Of a stretch of DNA of 64,000 nt, positions 16,509-24,934 are shown piece by piece. Position numbers and translations under genes: made by a program. The first letter of the stretch is position 1. Each line of letters begins with the position of its first letter. The stretch comes from Pararobbsia silviterrae (GTDB lineage: Bacteria > Pseudomonadota > Gammaproteobacteria > Burkholderiales > Burkholderiaceae), in the NCBI RefSeq assembly GCF_003628125.1, contig NZ_RBZU01000019.1, forward strand, positions 26,348-90,347, given 5' to 3'. The notes below the pieces were generated by a model. That model had not been told where the DNA came from. It ran no database searches and worked only from the letters and a program-made list of their open reading frames with translations.

Positions 16509-17624
16509 TCAGTCCATCTGAATGAGGGTCGCTTGCTTCGAGCTCTGCGCGCCTTCTTGGAGGGCGGCGCGGCGCTCGCGAAAAAGTGCGTTGAGCGCTT
16601 TGTGCCGATGCTTCGGCGTCGACGAGATCAGATCGGCGGCAATGTCCAGCGTGTCTTCGCTCGTTGCGTTGCGCAGCTGCTGCTCGATCTTGTCGGCCTC
16701 GCGCTCTGCGGGGTCTTGCTCGGGCTCCGCTTGGGCTGAGTTCGCGTGCGATGGCGCGGCTGCCGTAGCGATAGTGGTGGTCTGAGCTGGTTCCTGAGCG
16801 CTTTCGACACGCTGCGTATCGTTTTCAGCACCGTGCTGTCCATCGTCGACGTCGGGGGTGTTCAGGTCGCTGATCGGTGCAATGAGGCCGTCGCCGTCGA
16901 TCGTGAAGTTTTTTCCGTCTTCGCTGGCTGCGTCCAGCGCGATCGCGTTCGAGAGTTCGACCGACTTCGGTACGTACTTGATGACTTGTAGGAGTGGCAC
17001 TTTGCGCGCGTACATCTCCCAGTTGTTAAAGCTGTAGTGCTTCTGCCCGACCTTGTTGACCTTGTCGCGGTGGCGCGCGATTTTGCTAATGGGCCAGAGT
17101 TCGACGACGGGGATATCGGCGCCCTTAATCCATCCGATCGCATAGGCGTGCGTGATGTCGAGCGGATCGTCGAGTGATGTCTCGTTGTGGATCACGAGGT
17201 CGCGCCGCGCGCCATCGGTGAACGTGTACTTCTGGTCGCTGTAAATGACGCCTGTGTAGACCACCGCGCGCCCGGCGCGTGCTACGAGGTCGACGAGACC
17301 CTGCCAACCTGGCACGAACGTGCACTTGCCCTTGTAGGGCACGAGGTAGCCTTGGCCCGTGATGCCGATCTCAAGCCCGAGTTGCGCGGCCACGATCACG
17401 CTCGCGAAAATCGTCCGGATGTCGCATTTGGCGAGCTCGGCGTTTTGGCTGAATTGCGTCAGCGCCAATCGCATCATGCGGTCGGGTTTGAGATGCGTCG
17501 GCAGCGCCATTTCGAGCTGCGCCTTGTGTTTCTGGAAGAAGTCACTCAGGGTCTGCTGCGGCGACGACTTCTTTTCAGTCGGCGCGTTGTTTTCGCGAAG
17601 TGCGGTTAGGGACGTCGTTGCCAT
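16509..17624 (-). CDS. recT: RecT-family single-strand annealing protein
   Basis: 371 residues from ATG 17624. The RecT core covers about residues 20-260: ALTQFSQNAELAKCDIRTIF, ASVIVAAQLGLEIGITGQGY, LVPYKGKCTFVPGWQGLVDL, NNWEMYARKVPLLQVIKYVP. The last about 100 residues are Gln/Glu-rich and low complexity. It promotes annealing of complementary ssDNA during phage recombination with the exonuclease encoded just upstream. Confidence 0.9.
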   Translation of the reverse strand: MATTSLTALRENNAPTEKKSSPQQTLSDFFQKHKAQLEMALPTHLKPDRMMRLALTQFSQNAELAKCDIRTIFASVIVAAQLGLEIGITGQGYLVPYKGKCTFVPGWQGLVDLVARAGRAVVYTGVIYSDQKYTFTDGARRDLVIHNETSLDDPLDITHAYAIGWIKGADIPVVELWPISKIARHRDKVNKVGQKHYSFNNWEMYARKVPLLQVIKYVPKSVELSNAIALDAASEDGKNFTIDGDGLIAPISDLNTPDVDDGQHGAENDTQRVESAQEPAQTTTIATAAAPSHANSAQAEPEQDPAEREADKIEQQLRNATSEDTLDIAADLISSTPKHRHKALNALFRERRAALQEGAQSSKQATLIQMD

Positions 17625-17656
17625 AGTCTCGGGATTCCAGTGAAAGGGTAGGTCGG

Positions 17657-18484
17657 TTACGCGTCGCGGTAGATGCACGAATCCCACCGGCCGCAAAAGC
17701 GGGGGTCACACAGAGGACTGCTTGGGTTGGGCGGGAACATGCCCGACTTGAGGAACTGGACGGCATGGGCAATCAGGCCGTCTTCGTATGAGGTGCCGAG
17801 CATTGGGCGCTTGGCGTCGAACGTCTTGCTCACGCCCGTGCGCGCGCTCGCTGTCGTCTGAAGGGCGATGATCTGTGACCCCTCAGTCGGGGTGCGCGTG
17901 TTCTGCTCGAACATGATCGCGTACGCGCCGAGCTGAGGACTGCGTCCCTTGATCAGCACGTTGCCGTCGGCATCGATGAGCCGCGATCCAGTCTTGATGT
18001 CGGGGATGATCACGCCGCCGGCGCCACCTCGCGCCACGCGCGCTCGGTCCATCGTGCCTTTTAGGCGCAGCGTGATTCCGTCGCCGCAGTCGATGTCGAC
18101 CGGCTCCATCTTCATCTCGACCGCGACGAATTCGAATTGCGGGCTGATCTCCGCGCAATATTTCGCGTGCAGGGTCAGGCCGATCTGCTCGGCCTCGCGC
18201 ATGGTGATGCTGCGGTCCTGCTTGTAGTCGACGTCGCCGCCCGGGTTGTGAAGCGTGGCGACGAATACGTCGGCCGCGTCGCTCGCGGTGATCCCCGTCC
18301 CGTCAATACGGCTCTGGTCGAATACGGCGGTGCTGGCGTGGACTGCAGTGCCGAGGCTTGCTCGGATGCCCGAAGGGCGTTTGAGATTGAGAAGGTGCTC
18401 GCCTTCCCATGCATACGCGCAATCAAAGAGTCGTCCCCAGGACGAAGCGCGTACTTCGATGATGCGTGTCGTGGTAAGTGTCAC
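17657..18484 (-). CDS. PD-(D/E)XK exonuclease (RecB/Cas4-like)
   Basis: 275 residues from GTG 18484. The nuclease core shows LKGTMDRARVA (Asp), PDIKTG (Asp-x-Lys of the DXK motif) and QLGAYAIMFE (the helix found in RecB/Cas4 nucleases). A C-terminal Cys cluster (PLCDPRFCGRWDSCIYRDA) could hold an Fe-S or zinc site. It probably resects dsDNA ends to feed RecT. First gene of the leftward recombination operon. Confidence 0.8.
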   Translation of the reverse strand: MTLTTTRIIEVRASSWGRLFDCAYAWEGEHLLNLKRPSGIRASLGTAVHASTAVFDQSRIDGTGITASDAADVFVATLHNPGGDVDYKQDRSITMREAEQIGLTLHAKYCAEISPQFEFVAVEMKMEPVDIDCGDGITLRLKGTMDRARVARGGAGGVIIPDIKTGSRLIDADGNVLIKGRSPQLGAYAIMFEQNTRTPTEGSQIIALQTTASARTGVSKTFDAKRPMLGTSYEDGLIAHAVQFLKSGMFPPNPSSPLCDPRFCGRWDSCIYRDA

Positions 18485-18563
18485 TTGAGCGGGTCCGTGT
18501 CCGTCCAGTATTCTGCGCTGGTGGCAGAACACTATGCGAATACGGAAACTCCATCAAGCGCAG

Positions 18564-18581
18564 TTTTCGATAAAGGAAGAA
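18564..18581. promoter_or_regulatory. Operator-like site upstream of the recombination operon
   Basis: TTTTCGATAAAGGAAGAA; its reverse complement TTCTTCCTTTATCGAAAA differs by one base from the site at 23536-23553. It lies about 80 bp upstream of the exonuclease start. Likely a target of the CI-like repressor or Cro. Confidence 0.45.
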
Positions 18582-18590
18582 ATTTAGGCG

Positions 18591-18622
18591 AAAAAAAACC
18601 CGGCGCGACGCGTCCGGGCTTT
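18591..18622 (-). terminator. Terminator of the repressor gene
   Basis: On the minus strand, GCCCGG-ACGCGTCGCG-CCGGGT followed by eight T, 30-60 bp after the repressor stop. It separates the repressor transcript from the recombination operon. Confidence 0.75.
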
Positions 18623-18655
18623 GCTGGAGGGAGGAAGGGGCCTGCTCGTGCCCGC

Positions 18656-19420
18656 TTAGAAACCGCCGATGCCTTGGAATCCCTTTACGCGGCCTACAAT
18701 GACCAGCGCCTGCGACTGGCGGTAGTCGAGCGTCATCTCGGGGACCTTGCCGCTGTCCGTGGTGATGCGAATGCCCTTGTTGATGTAGTGATGCAGCCGG
18801 CGCACGCATGCTTTGTCGTCGATCACGACGAGAAACACGCCGCCATCGTCTGGAATTTCCGTATCTGCGCGATCCGCAACAATGCTGTCGTTTTGGCACA
18901 AACGCGGCCCCATTGCGCTGTCGCGCAACTTGAACGAAACAAGGTTTTCAGGATCGACACCGGTCTCGCGGATCAAGGACCCTTGAAACAGAATCTTCTC
19001 TCGGGCGCTGACTGAAACGGTCACGCCCCCCCGGGCTGCATCTGGTCTTACTTCTAGCGTTCCAATCGCCACGTTATCGTCCCACTTTAAGTCGGTAATT
19101 TCTTCTTTGTCCGACGCGGGCGATGTAGTTGTGTCCGTTGCGTCGAGTGCAGAATTATGCACCGCAACGGACTTGCTTTGAAGTGAATTTGTACTTGTTG
19201 GAAGAAAAAAATCTGCGACACGCACCTGCAATGCCGTCGCGAGAGCCTCCAACTTGGGCTGCGGCACGCCCTGTTTGCCCGTCTCAATCTTCGACAGGCT
19301 GGAGTTGCTGATTCCCGTAAGTGCCTGTACTTCCATCAATGTCAGGCCGCGTTCGAGTCGGTAGCGGCGGATCTGTGCGCCGATTTCAGCTAAGGACACG
19401 TGTGGGTACTCCCTGATCAT
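18656..19420 (-). CDS. CI-like repressor: Xre HTH plus S24 peptidase-like domain
   Basis: 254 residues. HTH at about residues 12-65 (GAQIRRYRLERGLTLMEVQA, LTGISNSSLSKIETGKQG), linker, then a LexA/CI-like C-terminal domain. The catalytic-type Ser is in LRDSAMGPRL, but the position of the catalytic Lys (VKRL in LexA) reads VRRL. It should maintain lysogeny by binding the palindromic operators listed here; RecA-stimulated self-cleavage is doubtful. Divergent from the Cro-like gene. Confidence 0.85.
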   Translation of the reverse strand: MIREYPHVSLAEIGAQIRRYRLERGLTLMEVQALTGISNSSLSKIETGKQGVPQPKLEALATALQVRVADFFLPTSTNSLQSKSVAVHNSALDATDTTTSPASDKEEITDLKWDDNVAIGTLEVRPDAARGGVTVSVSAREKILFQGSLIRETGVDPENLVSFKLRDSAMGPRLCQNDSIVADRADTEIPDDGGVFLVVIDDKACVRRLHHYINKGIRITTDSGKVPEMTLDYRQSQALVIVGRVKGFQGIGGF

Positions 19421-19487
19421 TCAATGTATTCGGACTGCTGACTTGGTTCCGTCGGATCTGCGGTTTTCTCATGACGCATGCTTGCCA

Positions 19488-19516
19488 TTGCGCAAAATCT
19501 GCCCTTCACGCACAAT
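19488..19516 (+). promoter_or_regulatory. Rightward early promoter (PR-like)
   Basis: TTGCGC (19488-19493), 17-bp spacer, CACAAT (19511-19516), 35 bp before the Cro-like start. The spacer and -10 are covered by an operator palindrome. The -10 is weak, the same CACAAT as at 40477. Confidence 0.6.
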
Positions 19517-19517
19517 T
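19495..19517. promoter_or_regulatory. CI/Cro operator over the PR-like promoter
   Basis: AAATCTGC-CCTTCAC-GCACAATT, a relative of the best palindrome AATTCTGC-N7-GCAGAATT at 41935. A second half-matching site, TTCTTCGATAAAAGCAGA, lies at 19528-19545 next to the Cro-like start. Confidence 0.6.
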
Positions 19518-19550
19518 ACTGGAAATTTTCTTCGATAAAAGCAGATAGGT

Positions 19551-19823
19551 ATGACCGCAGCCAATCTCAGCCCGCTTCGCAAAGCTCGCGAGGCTCGGGA
19601 CCTCAGCCTCAAGGAGGTTGCGGCCGCCGTAGGCACGTTCACGGGGAATCTGTCGCGCATCGAACGCGGTTTGCACAACGCGTCACGCGACCTCGCGGCC
19701 GCGCTCGCCAAGTTTTTTGCGCCGGACATTACCGAACTTCATATCTTTTATCCTGAGCGATACGCAGATTTCTGCCCTTCGAAATCGTCTGCTTATACGA
19801 AGAAAGCAGAGATTCTGTCGTAA
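19551..19823 (+). CDS. Cro-like Xre regulator
   Basis: 90 residues. The HTH covers about residues 6-60 (SPLRKAREARDLSLKEVAAA, then GNLSRIERGLHNASRDL). Small, single domain, divergent from the repressor: the Cro position. Its 3' end contains further GCAGA/TCTGC half-sites (19764-19775, 19788-19804). It should favour lytic growth by opposing CI. Confidence 0.75.
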   Translation: MTAANLSPLRKAREARDLSLKEVAAAVGTFTGNLSRIERGLHNASRDLAAALAKFFAPDITELHIFYPERYADFCPSKSSAYTKKAEILS

Positions 19824-20052
19824 TCGTTCTTTAGGGTTGCACGATACGCATTTTTGCTCGTGATGGCAAAGAGTTCGTTCGGTTAGGCAGATGTCTTTTG
19901 CTTTTTGGTCGTTCTAAGCACCAAAAAATGACCAAAATCGGAAAAAAAGAGTGCGTTTCGCCCGGTTTCGAACAGACGTATTTCTTCGGTGCTGACTGCC
20001 TTGTCGAGCCGATCGGTCTGATGATTAACCTGTTGATTACAAAAAACAAAAA
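19824..20052. other. Non-coding segment after the Cro-like gene
   Basis: About 230 bases, lower GC than the surroundings. No supported gene. It could carry a leader or antitermination site before the terminator at 20053, but no specific element is recognised. Confidence 0.35.
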
Positions 20053-20086
20053 GGCCCCGGTGCGCGAACGCCGGGGCCTTCTTTTT
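20053..20086. terminator. Bidirectional terminator before the replication genes
   Basis: GGCCCCGG-10 nt-CCGGGGCC with A-run upstream and TTCTTTTT downstream. It stands 130 bp ahead of the replication genes, so early transcription must either antiterminate here or restart after it. Confidence 0.85.
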
Positions 20087-20139
20087 GCAAACCACTACAT
20101 CGAGTTAGCGTGAATTATATCCCGAAAGTTGCCTGCCAA

Positions 20140-20155
20140 GCAGAACGTGTTCTGC
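20140..20155. promoter_or_regulatory. Palindrome upstream of the replication genes
   Basis: GCAGAAC-GT-GTTCTGC. It uses the same GCAGAA/TTCTGC words as the CI/Cro operators but with arms in the opposite order, so it may bind a different dimer or be an operator half-site pair. Confidence 0.5.
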
Positions 20156-20216
20156 AATTTTTTGTGAACTGTGCAGATTGCAAGTCCGCGCGCCGCACCG
20201 CTTGCGCGGGGGGCGC

Positions 20217-21089
20217 ATGACGACGCACCATTTCGAGGTCGACGACGCCGTTCGATATGGCGTGAACGCCGCTGTCATTCTTCAGAATCTTCGATTCTGG
20301 ATCTTGCACAACAAGGCGAACGGGAAGCACCAGCACCAGGGCCGGACCTGGACGTTCAACAGTGCTCGCGCGTTCTCGCTGCTGTTCCCATACCTAAGTG
20401 CCGATCAGGTGAAACGCATCCTTCGCAAGCTCGTCGACGAAGGTGTTTTGCTCGCGCGCACGCTCGCTGAGGACAGTTGGGATCGAGTCAACTGGTATGC
20501 GTTCGATGATGAGTCGAAGCACCTTGCACAGCCCGAAACCCCCGTCGCAGCGCATGGTGCAAATTCGCCCAATGCATCGGGCGGAATCGCACCATCCATG
20601 GGGCGAAAGCGCACCGTCGATGGTGCGAAATCGCCCAATCACAAGACAGATGTAAACACAGATAAAAAACGCAGATCTAAATCTATATCGGCTGCTGCGC
20701 AGCCTGACGATGATTTCGAGCAGGCCTGGGCGCTTTATCCGAGTCGGGGCGGTGGAAATTCGAAGGCCGACGCGCTGAAGGCTTGGAAGGCGCGCATTGC
20801 TGCTGGCGACACCGCTGCGCAAATGCTCGAGGGCGTGCAGCGCTACGCGGTGTTCTGCGACAAAACAGGGAAGCTCGGCACCGAGTACGTGAAGCAGGCT
20901 AAGACGTTCTTTGGACCCTCTCGGCACTTTGCTGATGCGTGGCCTGTGCCGGTCGCCTCGGCGCCGGCCGCGCGCGACGACACGCGCTTTGCTTCTTCGC
21001 GCTCGATCGTAGGTTCGGCATCCCCTCATTCCGTAGGAGCACGCGATGACGGCAAGACCATCGACGCTGACGCTCGCTTCGTCAACTGA
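20217..21089 (+). CDS. Phage replication protein, O-like
   Basis: 290 residues from ATG 20217 (GCGGGGGG just upstream). N-terminal about 110 residues look like a winged-helix replisome-organiser domain (DDAVRYGVNAAVILQNLRFW, SADQVKRILRKLVDEGVLLA). The middle is low complexity; the C-terminal segment DDDFEQAWALYPSRGGGNSK resembles the conserved end of many phage replication initiators. It overlaps the next gene, as O and P genes do. Probably used for lytic replication, separate from TrfA. Confidence 0.75.
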   Translation: MTTHHFEVDDAVRYGVNAAVILQNLRFWILHNKANGKHQHQGRTWTFNSARAFSLLFPYLSADQVKRILRKLVDEGVLLARTLAEDSWDRVNWYAFDDESKHLAQPETPVAAHGANSPNASGGIAPSMGRKRTVDGAKSPNHKTDVNTDKKRRSKSISAAAQPDDDFEQAWALYPSRGGGNSKADALKAWKARIAAGDTAAQMLEGVQRYAVFCDKTGKLGTEYVKQAKTFFGPSRHFADAWPVPVASAPAARDDTRFASSRSIVGSASPHSVGARDDGKTIDADARFVN

Positions 21090-21807
21090 GCGCGCGCCGA
21101 GCGGCGCCGATACGGGCATCGATCGGGTGTTCCTGCATCTGCATGGAATCTGGGGGCGACGCTTCGGCGATCAATTTCTCTCGGGCGACGTGGTCGACGG
21201 CGTCGACACGGGCATCGCAAGCGCGAAGCTCGTTTGGGCAGAGCGGATCCGTGCGAACGGATTGACCATCGGACAGATTCGCCGCGGCATGGCGGCGGTC
21301 GAGAAGCTGAAGCATCCCCCGTCGTGGGCGGACTTCTTGCGCGTTTGCCTGCCGCCGGCGATCGACGCCGATCGCGCGCTCTCTGAAGCCGTTGTGCAGA
21401 TGGAGCGGCGCAGGCGAGGGGAGGACCGGTGGACCGACGCATGCGTGTTTTGGGCCGCCGTGCGCGTGGGCGAATACGACATACTTTCAAAGTCGCGCGA
21501 ATGGTTGCGCCCCGTCTTCGCCGCCGCGCTCGAGGCCGTGCTCGCGCAGGGAATCGTGCCGCCCGTTCCAGAGCGCGCGCCGGCGCTCGTTGCGCCCGGC
21601 ACCGCGGTGACGGACACAGAGTCGGCGAAGGCTCGCCTCGCGTCGCTCGCGCGGACGCACCTTCAGCAGACGTCGGTTCCGGGGCTCGCGTGGGCTCAGC
21701 GCGCGCTCGAGCGCAAAGCGCGGGGCGAGCCGGTCGCTGCGAAACTCGTGCTCGACGCCGAGCGTGCGCTCGCCGCTCGCGCATCCGCGTCGAGCGGTGA
21801 GGCCTGA
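21046..21807 (+). CDS. Replication protein P-like (helicase loader candidate)
   Basis: 253 residues. GIDRVFLHLHGIWGRRFGDQ and AERIRANGLTIGQIRRGMAA resemble lambda-P-like DnaB helicase recruiters, and gene order after the O-like protein agrees. C-terminal part Ala/Arg-rich. Its start lies 44 bp inside the preceding gene in another frame. Confidence 0.6.
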   Translation: MTARPSTLTLASSTERAPSGADTGIDRVFLHLHGIWGRRFGDQFLSGDVVDGVDTGIASAKLVWAERIRANGLTIGQIRRGMAAVEKLKHPPSWADFLRVCLPPAIDADRALSEAVVQMERRRRGEDRWTDACVFWAAVRVGEYDILSKSREWLRPVFAAALEAVLAQGIVPPVPERAPALVAPGTAVTDTESAKARLASLARTHLQQTSVPGLAWAQRALERKARGEPVAAKLVLDAERALAARASASSGEA

Positions 21808-21810
21808 AGC

Positions 21811-22317
21811 ATGACGAATAGCGTGCGCATGACACCCGAGCAATACGCCGAGCATTTGCGGAAGCGTGAGGCGCCACGTCGCGCACAAGGTCCCGCGCCC
21901 GCTGCGGTCGCGCCTGCGCTCTCCGCTGCCGATGCAAAGGTCTTGCGTGCGCACGCAGCGAACCAGGCATTCCAGGCGCTGGGCCGCTTGCCGAAAGGCA
22001 CGATGAACAAGACCGAAGGGCAGTACGCGGATTTCCTCGAGGAACAGAAGCGCATCGGCAAAGTCCTGTTCTGGAAATTCCACCCGTTCAACGTGCGCCT
22101 CGCAAACAACACGTTTTACGAGGTCGATTGGCTCGTGCTTCCTTTCGACATGGTTCTCGAGATCCATGAAACGAAGGGCGGCCGCACGACGGACAAAGGC
22201 CAATTGAAATTAAAGCTGTGCGGTGAAGTACTGCCCGTATTCCGTATGAAAAAGGTCATCAAGCAGACAAAGGCTGATGGCGGTGGTTGGCTTATCGAGG
22301 AATATTCCGCGACATGA
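21811..22317 (+). CDS. DUF1064-type PD-(D/E)XK nuclease
   Basis: 168 residues. GTMNKTEGQYADFLEEQKRI, then FNVRLANNTFYEVDWLVL (acidic residues) and LEIHETKGG (Glu-x-x-Lys) match the DUF1064 family of small phage resolvase-like nucleases. It may act as a Holliday-junction or branch nuclease in replication. ATGA overlap with the next gene. Confidence 0.75.
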   Translation: MTNSVRMTPEQYAEHLRKREAPRRAQGPAPAAVAPALSAADAKVLRAHAANQAFQALGRLPKGTMNKTEGQYADFLEEQKRIGKVLFWKFHPFNVRLANNTFYEVDWLVLPFDMVLEIHETKGGRTTDKGQLKLKLCGEVLPVFRMKKVIKQTKADGGGWLIEEYSAT

Positions 22318-22529
22318 GTGCCCAAGCGATACCGATACATACCGATTGGCGCGTGCGGCGCGCGATCGCTGCGATCAATGCCGACGATTCGTGGGACTTT
22401 GCCGTGTATGCGGCCGAGTTCGAATGCGACGAGGAAGAGGCGATCGAAATATTTTTTCGCGCCGCGCGTGTGCTCGGCGTCCGGTTCCGCGTAGTGGAGG
22501 ACCGGCCGCGCTCAGCCCTATTGCACTGA
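22314..22529 (+). CDS. Small acidic protein of unknown function
   Basis: 71 residues, start ATG 22314 in the upstream stop. Acidic core (AAEFECDEEEAIEIFFRAAR) with a predicted helix pair. Position in the replication operon suggests a regulator or accessory factor; no family recognised. Confidence 0.55.
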   Translation: MSAQAIPIHTDWRVRRAIAAINADDSWDFAVYAAEFECDEEEAIEIFFRAARVLGVRFRVVEDRPRSALLH

Positions 22530-22554
22530 CCTACCTCTTCGACGACGGTGTCCT

Positions 22555-23136
22555 ATGGCAGCGAAACCCGATTTCCCCGTGACGTATTTCGAGCAAGAGG
22601 GCGCGCCTGGCAAGTACTTCGCGTGCGCGCACTATGGGACGATGAGTGTGAATGCATGCGCGCGAAATTTCACCGACGCGCCGCACTCTGTTAAGCAAGG
22701 GCGCCTGCAGCGATGCATCGGGTGCTCGGTCGGTGCCACGCATGCGGGAGTCGATGCTCCGCCCGCGGCGAGCCCACCGTCTTCATCGATCGTCTATCGG
22801 CCGGCGTGCGTGCGCTGCCGGCGCGACGGCCGCACGCAAGGGTCGCGGCTCGTCGGCCGCATGCGTCTCGTGCGCGGCGGCACGATTTGCGTCTCGTGTT
22901 TCAACCGCGAGAAGGAGGTTGTCTCCGGCGCAAACGCGAAGGGTGCGAAGCCTCGCAAGTGGTCGGGCCTCTTCTTCTCGTCTGTGACGTACGTGACCTG
23001 GTCGCGCGCTGTCGTTCAAGTTCACCCGGACCCGGTCGTCGATCGCATCGAGCTCGCATTGACGATGCTTCGCCGCGGTCATGAGCGGGGCGTCGCCTGG
23101 TCACGGCCGCCGGTTCTGATTCCGCTGGAGGCATAG
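22555..23136 (+). CDS. Cys-rich protein with two zinc-finger-like clusters
   Basis: 193 residues. First cluster about residues 24-60 (FACAHYG, VNACARNF, QRCIGCSVG), second about 85-125 (PACVRCRRDG, ICVSCFNREKE). This pattern suggests zinc binding and DNA or protein contact. Expressed with replication proteins. No named family. Confidence 0.6.
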   Translation: MAAKPDFPVTYFEQEGAPGKYFACAHYGTMSVNACARNFTDAPHSVKQGRLQRCIGCSVGATHAGVDAPPAASPPSSSIVYRPACVRCRRDGRTQGSRLVGRMRLVRGGTICVSCFNREKEVVSGANAKGAKPRKWSGLFFSSVTYVTWSRAVVQVHPDPVVDRIELALTMLRRGHERGVAWSRPPVLIPLEA

Positions 23137-23138
23137 CG

Positions 23139-23534
23139 ATGCTCGTCCAGTTCGACCTGTTCGGAGCAGATGATCCGTCCGACGAGCAGCCTGCCGACGG
23201 CAAGCCTTTGCGCAAATCGCGGGGCGCGAGCGGATGGCGTCTTGCCGATCATTGCTGTCGATACTGCTTCGGCCGCGTGCTCGAGCAAGTTGCCAAGGGC
23301 GTCGTGATTGAGGTTCGATGCGCCGAGTGCGGGCAGCGCGCGGCCGGCGGGGCGGAGCTGCTCTGCTGCTGCGGCGCCGACTGCGGCGAACTCGGCCAAT
23401 TGCTCGTGTGCGTGAAGAACCCGTGCGTCACGCCTGAGGTCCCCCACGAAATTCTCGTGCGCGAACGGCGCCGGCCGGAAAAGACGGAGCGCGACGCCGC
23501 GCCGATCCGCCCGGTCAAGATCTCTGGTTTCTGA
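23139..23534 (+). CDS. Zinc-ribbon protein of unknown function
   Basis: 131 residues. Several Cys pairs: DHCCRYCFGR, VRCAECGQR, LLCCCGADC, VCVKNPC. The N-terminal MLVQFDLFGADD is typical of phage accessory proteins. It follows the other Cys-rich gene by 2 bp. Function unknown. Confidence 0.55.
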   Translation: MLVQFDLFGADDPSDEQPADGKPLRKSRGASGWRLADHCCRYCFGRVLEQVAKGVVIEVRCAECGQRAAGGAELLCCCGADCGELGQLLVCVKNPCVTPEVPHEILVRERRRPEKTERDAAPIRPVKISGF

Positions 23535-23535
23535 A

Positions 23536-23575
23536 TTCTTCCTTAATCGAAAATAAATTCTGCGTTAAACGCATA
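23536..23575. promoter_or_regulatory. Paired operator-like sites upstream of the HU gene
   Basis: TTCTTCCTTAATCGAAAA (23536-23553) followed by TTCTGCGTTAAACGCATA (23558-23575), whose core TGCGTTAAACGCA is a perfect palindrome. Two operator variants in tandem in the gap before the HU gene suggest repression in the lysogen. Confidence 0.55.
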
Positions 23576-23645
23576 TTTTCGAGGAATGGGGATAGAATCC
23601 TTCCTGCGTTCGGTGCAGCAATGGCCGGAACGAATCTCTCGGTCG

Positions 23646-23661
23646 GTCGTGACAAGAGACT
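23646..23661 (+). promoter_or_regulatory. GTCGTGAY element 4, upstream of HU
   Basis: GTCGTGACAAGAGACT, 60 bp before the HU start. It explains why a 170-bp gap precedes this gene. Confidence 0.55.
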
Positions 23662-23705
23662 CGGTTTTATCGGGTCTCGTGTTCGTACTTACGGAGAGGA
23701 TGGAA

Positions 23706-23996
23706 GTGAGGAAGAAAGAATTTGTCGCCGCCGTCGCTGCGGCCTCGTCGCTTACCGCCGCGCAGGTTTCCCGCGCGCTGAAAGCGCTCGAGGAGGTCTC
23801 GGCCAATCACATCAAGGATTTCGGATCGGTGCAGGTCCCCGGGCTTGTGACGATCAAGCGCATGCCGGTCGAGGAACGTGTGCGGCAAAAGCCCAGCACC
23901 CGTGAATCGTTCGTGGCGCCGGCCTCGGTGCTCGTGAAAGCGAAGCCCGTACCGCGCTTCAGCAAGCGTATCAAGGCTGAGAACGTACCTGCTTGA
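23706..23996 (+). CDS. HU-family nucleoid protein
   Basis: 96 residues from GTG 23706 (GGAGAGG at 23693-23699 fits this start better than ATG 23700). RKKEFVAAVAAASSLTAAQV then SANHIKDFGSVQVPGLVTIK matches the HU fold; the arm region VEERVRQKPSTRE follows. The C-terminus is longer than usual, Lys/Val-rich. It probably compacts or architecturally organises phage DNA. Confidence 0.8.
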   Translation: MRKKEFVAAVAAASSLTAAQVSRALKALEEVSANHIKDFGSVQVPGLVTIKRMPVEERVRQKPSTRESFVAPASVLVKAKPVPRFSKRIKAENVPA

Positions 23997-24307
23997 TGCG
24001 TGACGGCCGCCAAGCCGGCAGTGGCGGCAGTAACGCCGGCAGATGCGTACGCGGCACGGGCGGCTAGGCCCTCCGGGATTCGACACGCGCAAGCGTGTGC
24101 GGCGGGGCGCATCGGACACCGGGAAAGACTGGGCAACTGATCAATTTTGCGGGGTAGGGAATGTCGAGCGTGTCGTGGTCGCCTCTTGCATGGCTCCGGG
24201 CTCTGTTCCGGTTTATCGCGCGTCGCGGCGACGGCTCGCAAGCATCTCCCGCCTCGTTGGCGTTTCAATTCAACCTGCCTGACGGCAACCTTTTAAGGGG
24301 TACGACG
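23997..24307. other. Gap between HU and the Ig-like gene
   Basis: About 310 bases. It contains short GCCGGCAGTGGCGGCAG-type repeats. An in-frame ATG at 24161 with GGGGTAGGGA upstream could extend the next gene by 49 residues (MSSVSWSPLAWLRALFRF), but the internal ATG 24308 gives a protein start more typical of the family. Otherwise nothing recognised. Confidence 0.35.
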
Positions 24308-24880
24308 ATGGATCTGCAACTCAAAGACGACGCACAAGCGCAACAGTATTCGGTGGTCCTGAAGGACAAGGCCGGCAACGTCGCGGCGGCAACGGGCGAG
24401 CTGACGGTGTCGGTGTCGGATTCGACGGTGGTTACCGCGACGCTGTCGGCCGATGGTTCGACGGTCGCGATCGCGCCGGGCAAGATCGGTTCGGCTGTCG
24501 TTACGGTGTCGGACGCGGCAGACGAACTGTCGGCGTCGATCAACGTCACGGTGACCGCTGGCACGCCGGCTTCGATCGAACTGGACCCGGTGGCGGCCGA
24601 CACGTCGACCGCGTCGAGCACGGACGCTTCGACCACGGCGGCGAGCACGTCGACGGATGCAACGAGCACGGCCTCGACCGCCGATACCGCGTCGTCGACG
24701 GATGCCACGACGGCGCCGGCTGCTGGTACCGATTCGAGCGCCGATGCAACGGACGCGTCGTCGGCCGATGCGTCGACCGCCACGGATGCGTCGACGGATA
24801 GCGCCGCCTCAACCTCGGATGCAACGACGGACGCGGCCGCGGCCGCCGACGAGACCGCTGCCGACGCGACGGCGCAGTAA
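24308..24880 (+). CDS. Ig-like (BIG2-type) protein with Ala/Ser/Thr/Asp tail
   Basis: 190 residues from ATG 24308 (AAGGGGTACG upstream). Residues 1-90 are a beta-sandwich like bacterial Ig-like domains (SVVLKDKAGNVAAATGELTV, TATLSADGSTVAIAPGKIGS). Residues about 95-190 are a low-complexity, acidic Ser/Thr/Ala/Asp tail. It may be a virion decoration or surface protein. It is followed by the repressor-controlled tRNA promoter. Confidence 0.6.
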   Translation: MDLQLKDDAQAQQYSVVLKDKAGNVAAATGELTVSVSDSTVVTATLSADGSTVAIAPGKIGSAVVTVSDAADELSASINVTVTAGTPASIELDPVAADTSTASSTDASTTAASTSTDATSTASTADTASSTDATTAPAAGTDSSADATDASSADASTATDASTDSAASTSDATTDAAAAADETAADATAQ

Positions 24881-24934
24881 AGCGGTGAAGGGAAGGCGCT
24901 CGCACGCGCGGGCGTCTTCGTTTTAAGAAGATTT

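Noticed and set aside
23586..23705. N-terminal extension of the HU gene
   Set aside because: It would run through the GTCGTGAY element, and HU proteins begin where GTG 23706 places the start; GGAGAGG also fits that start.
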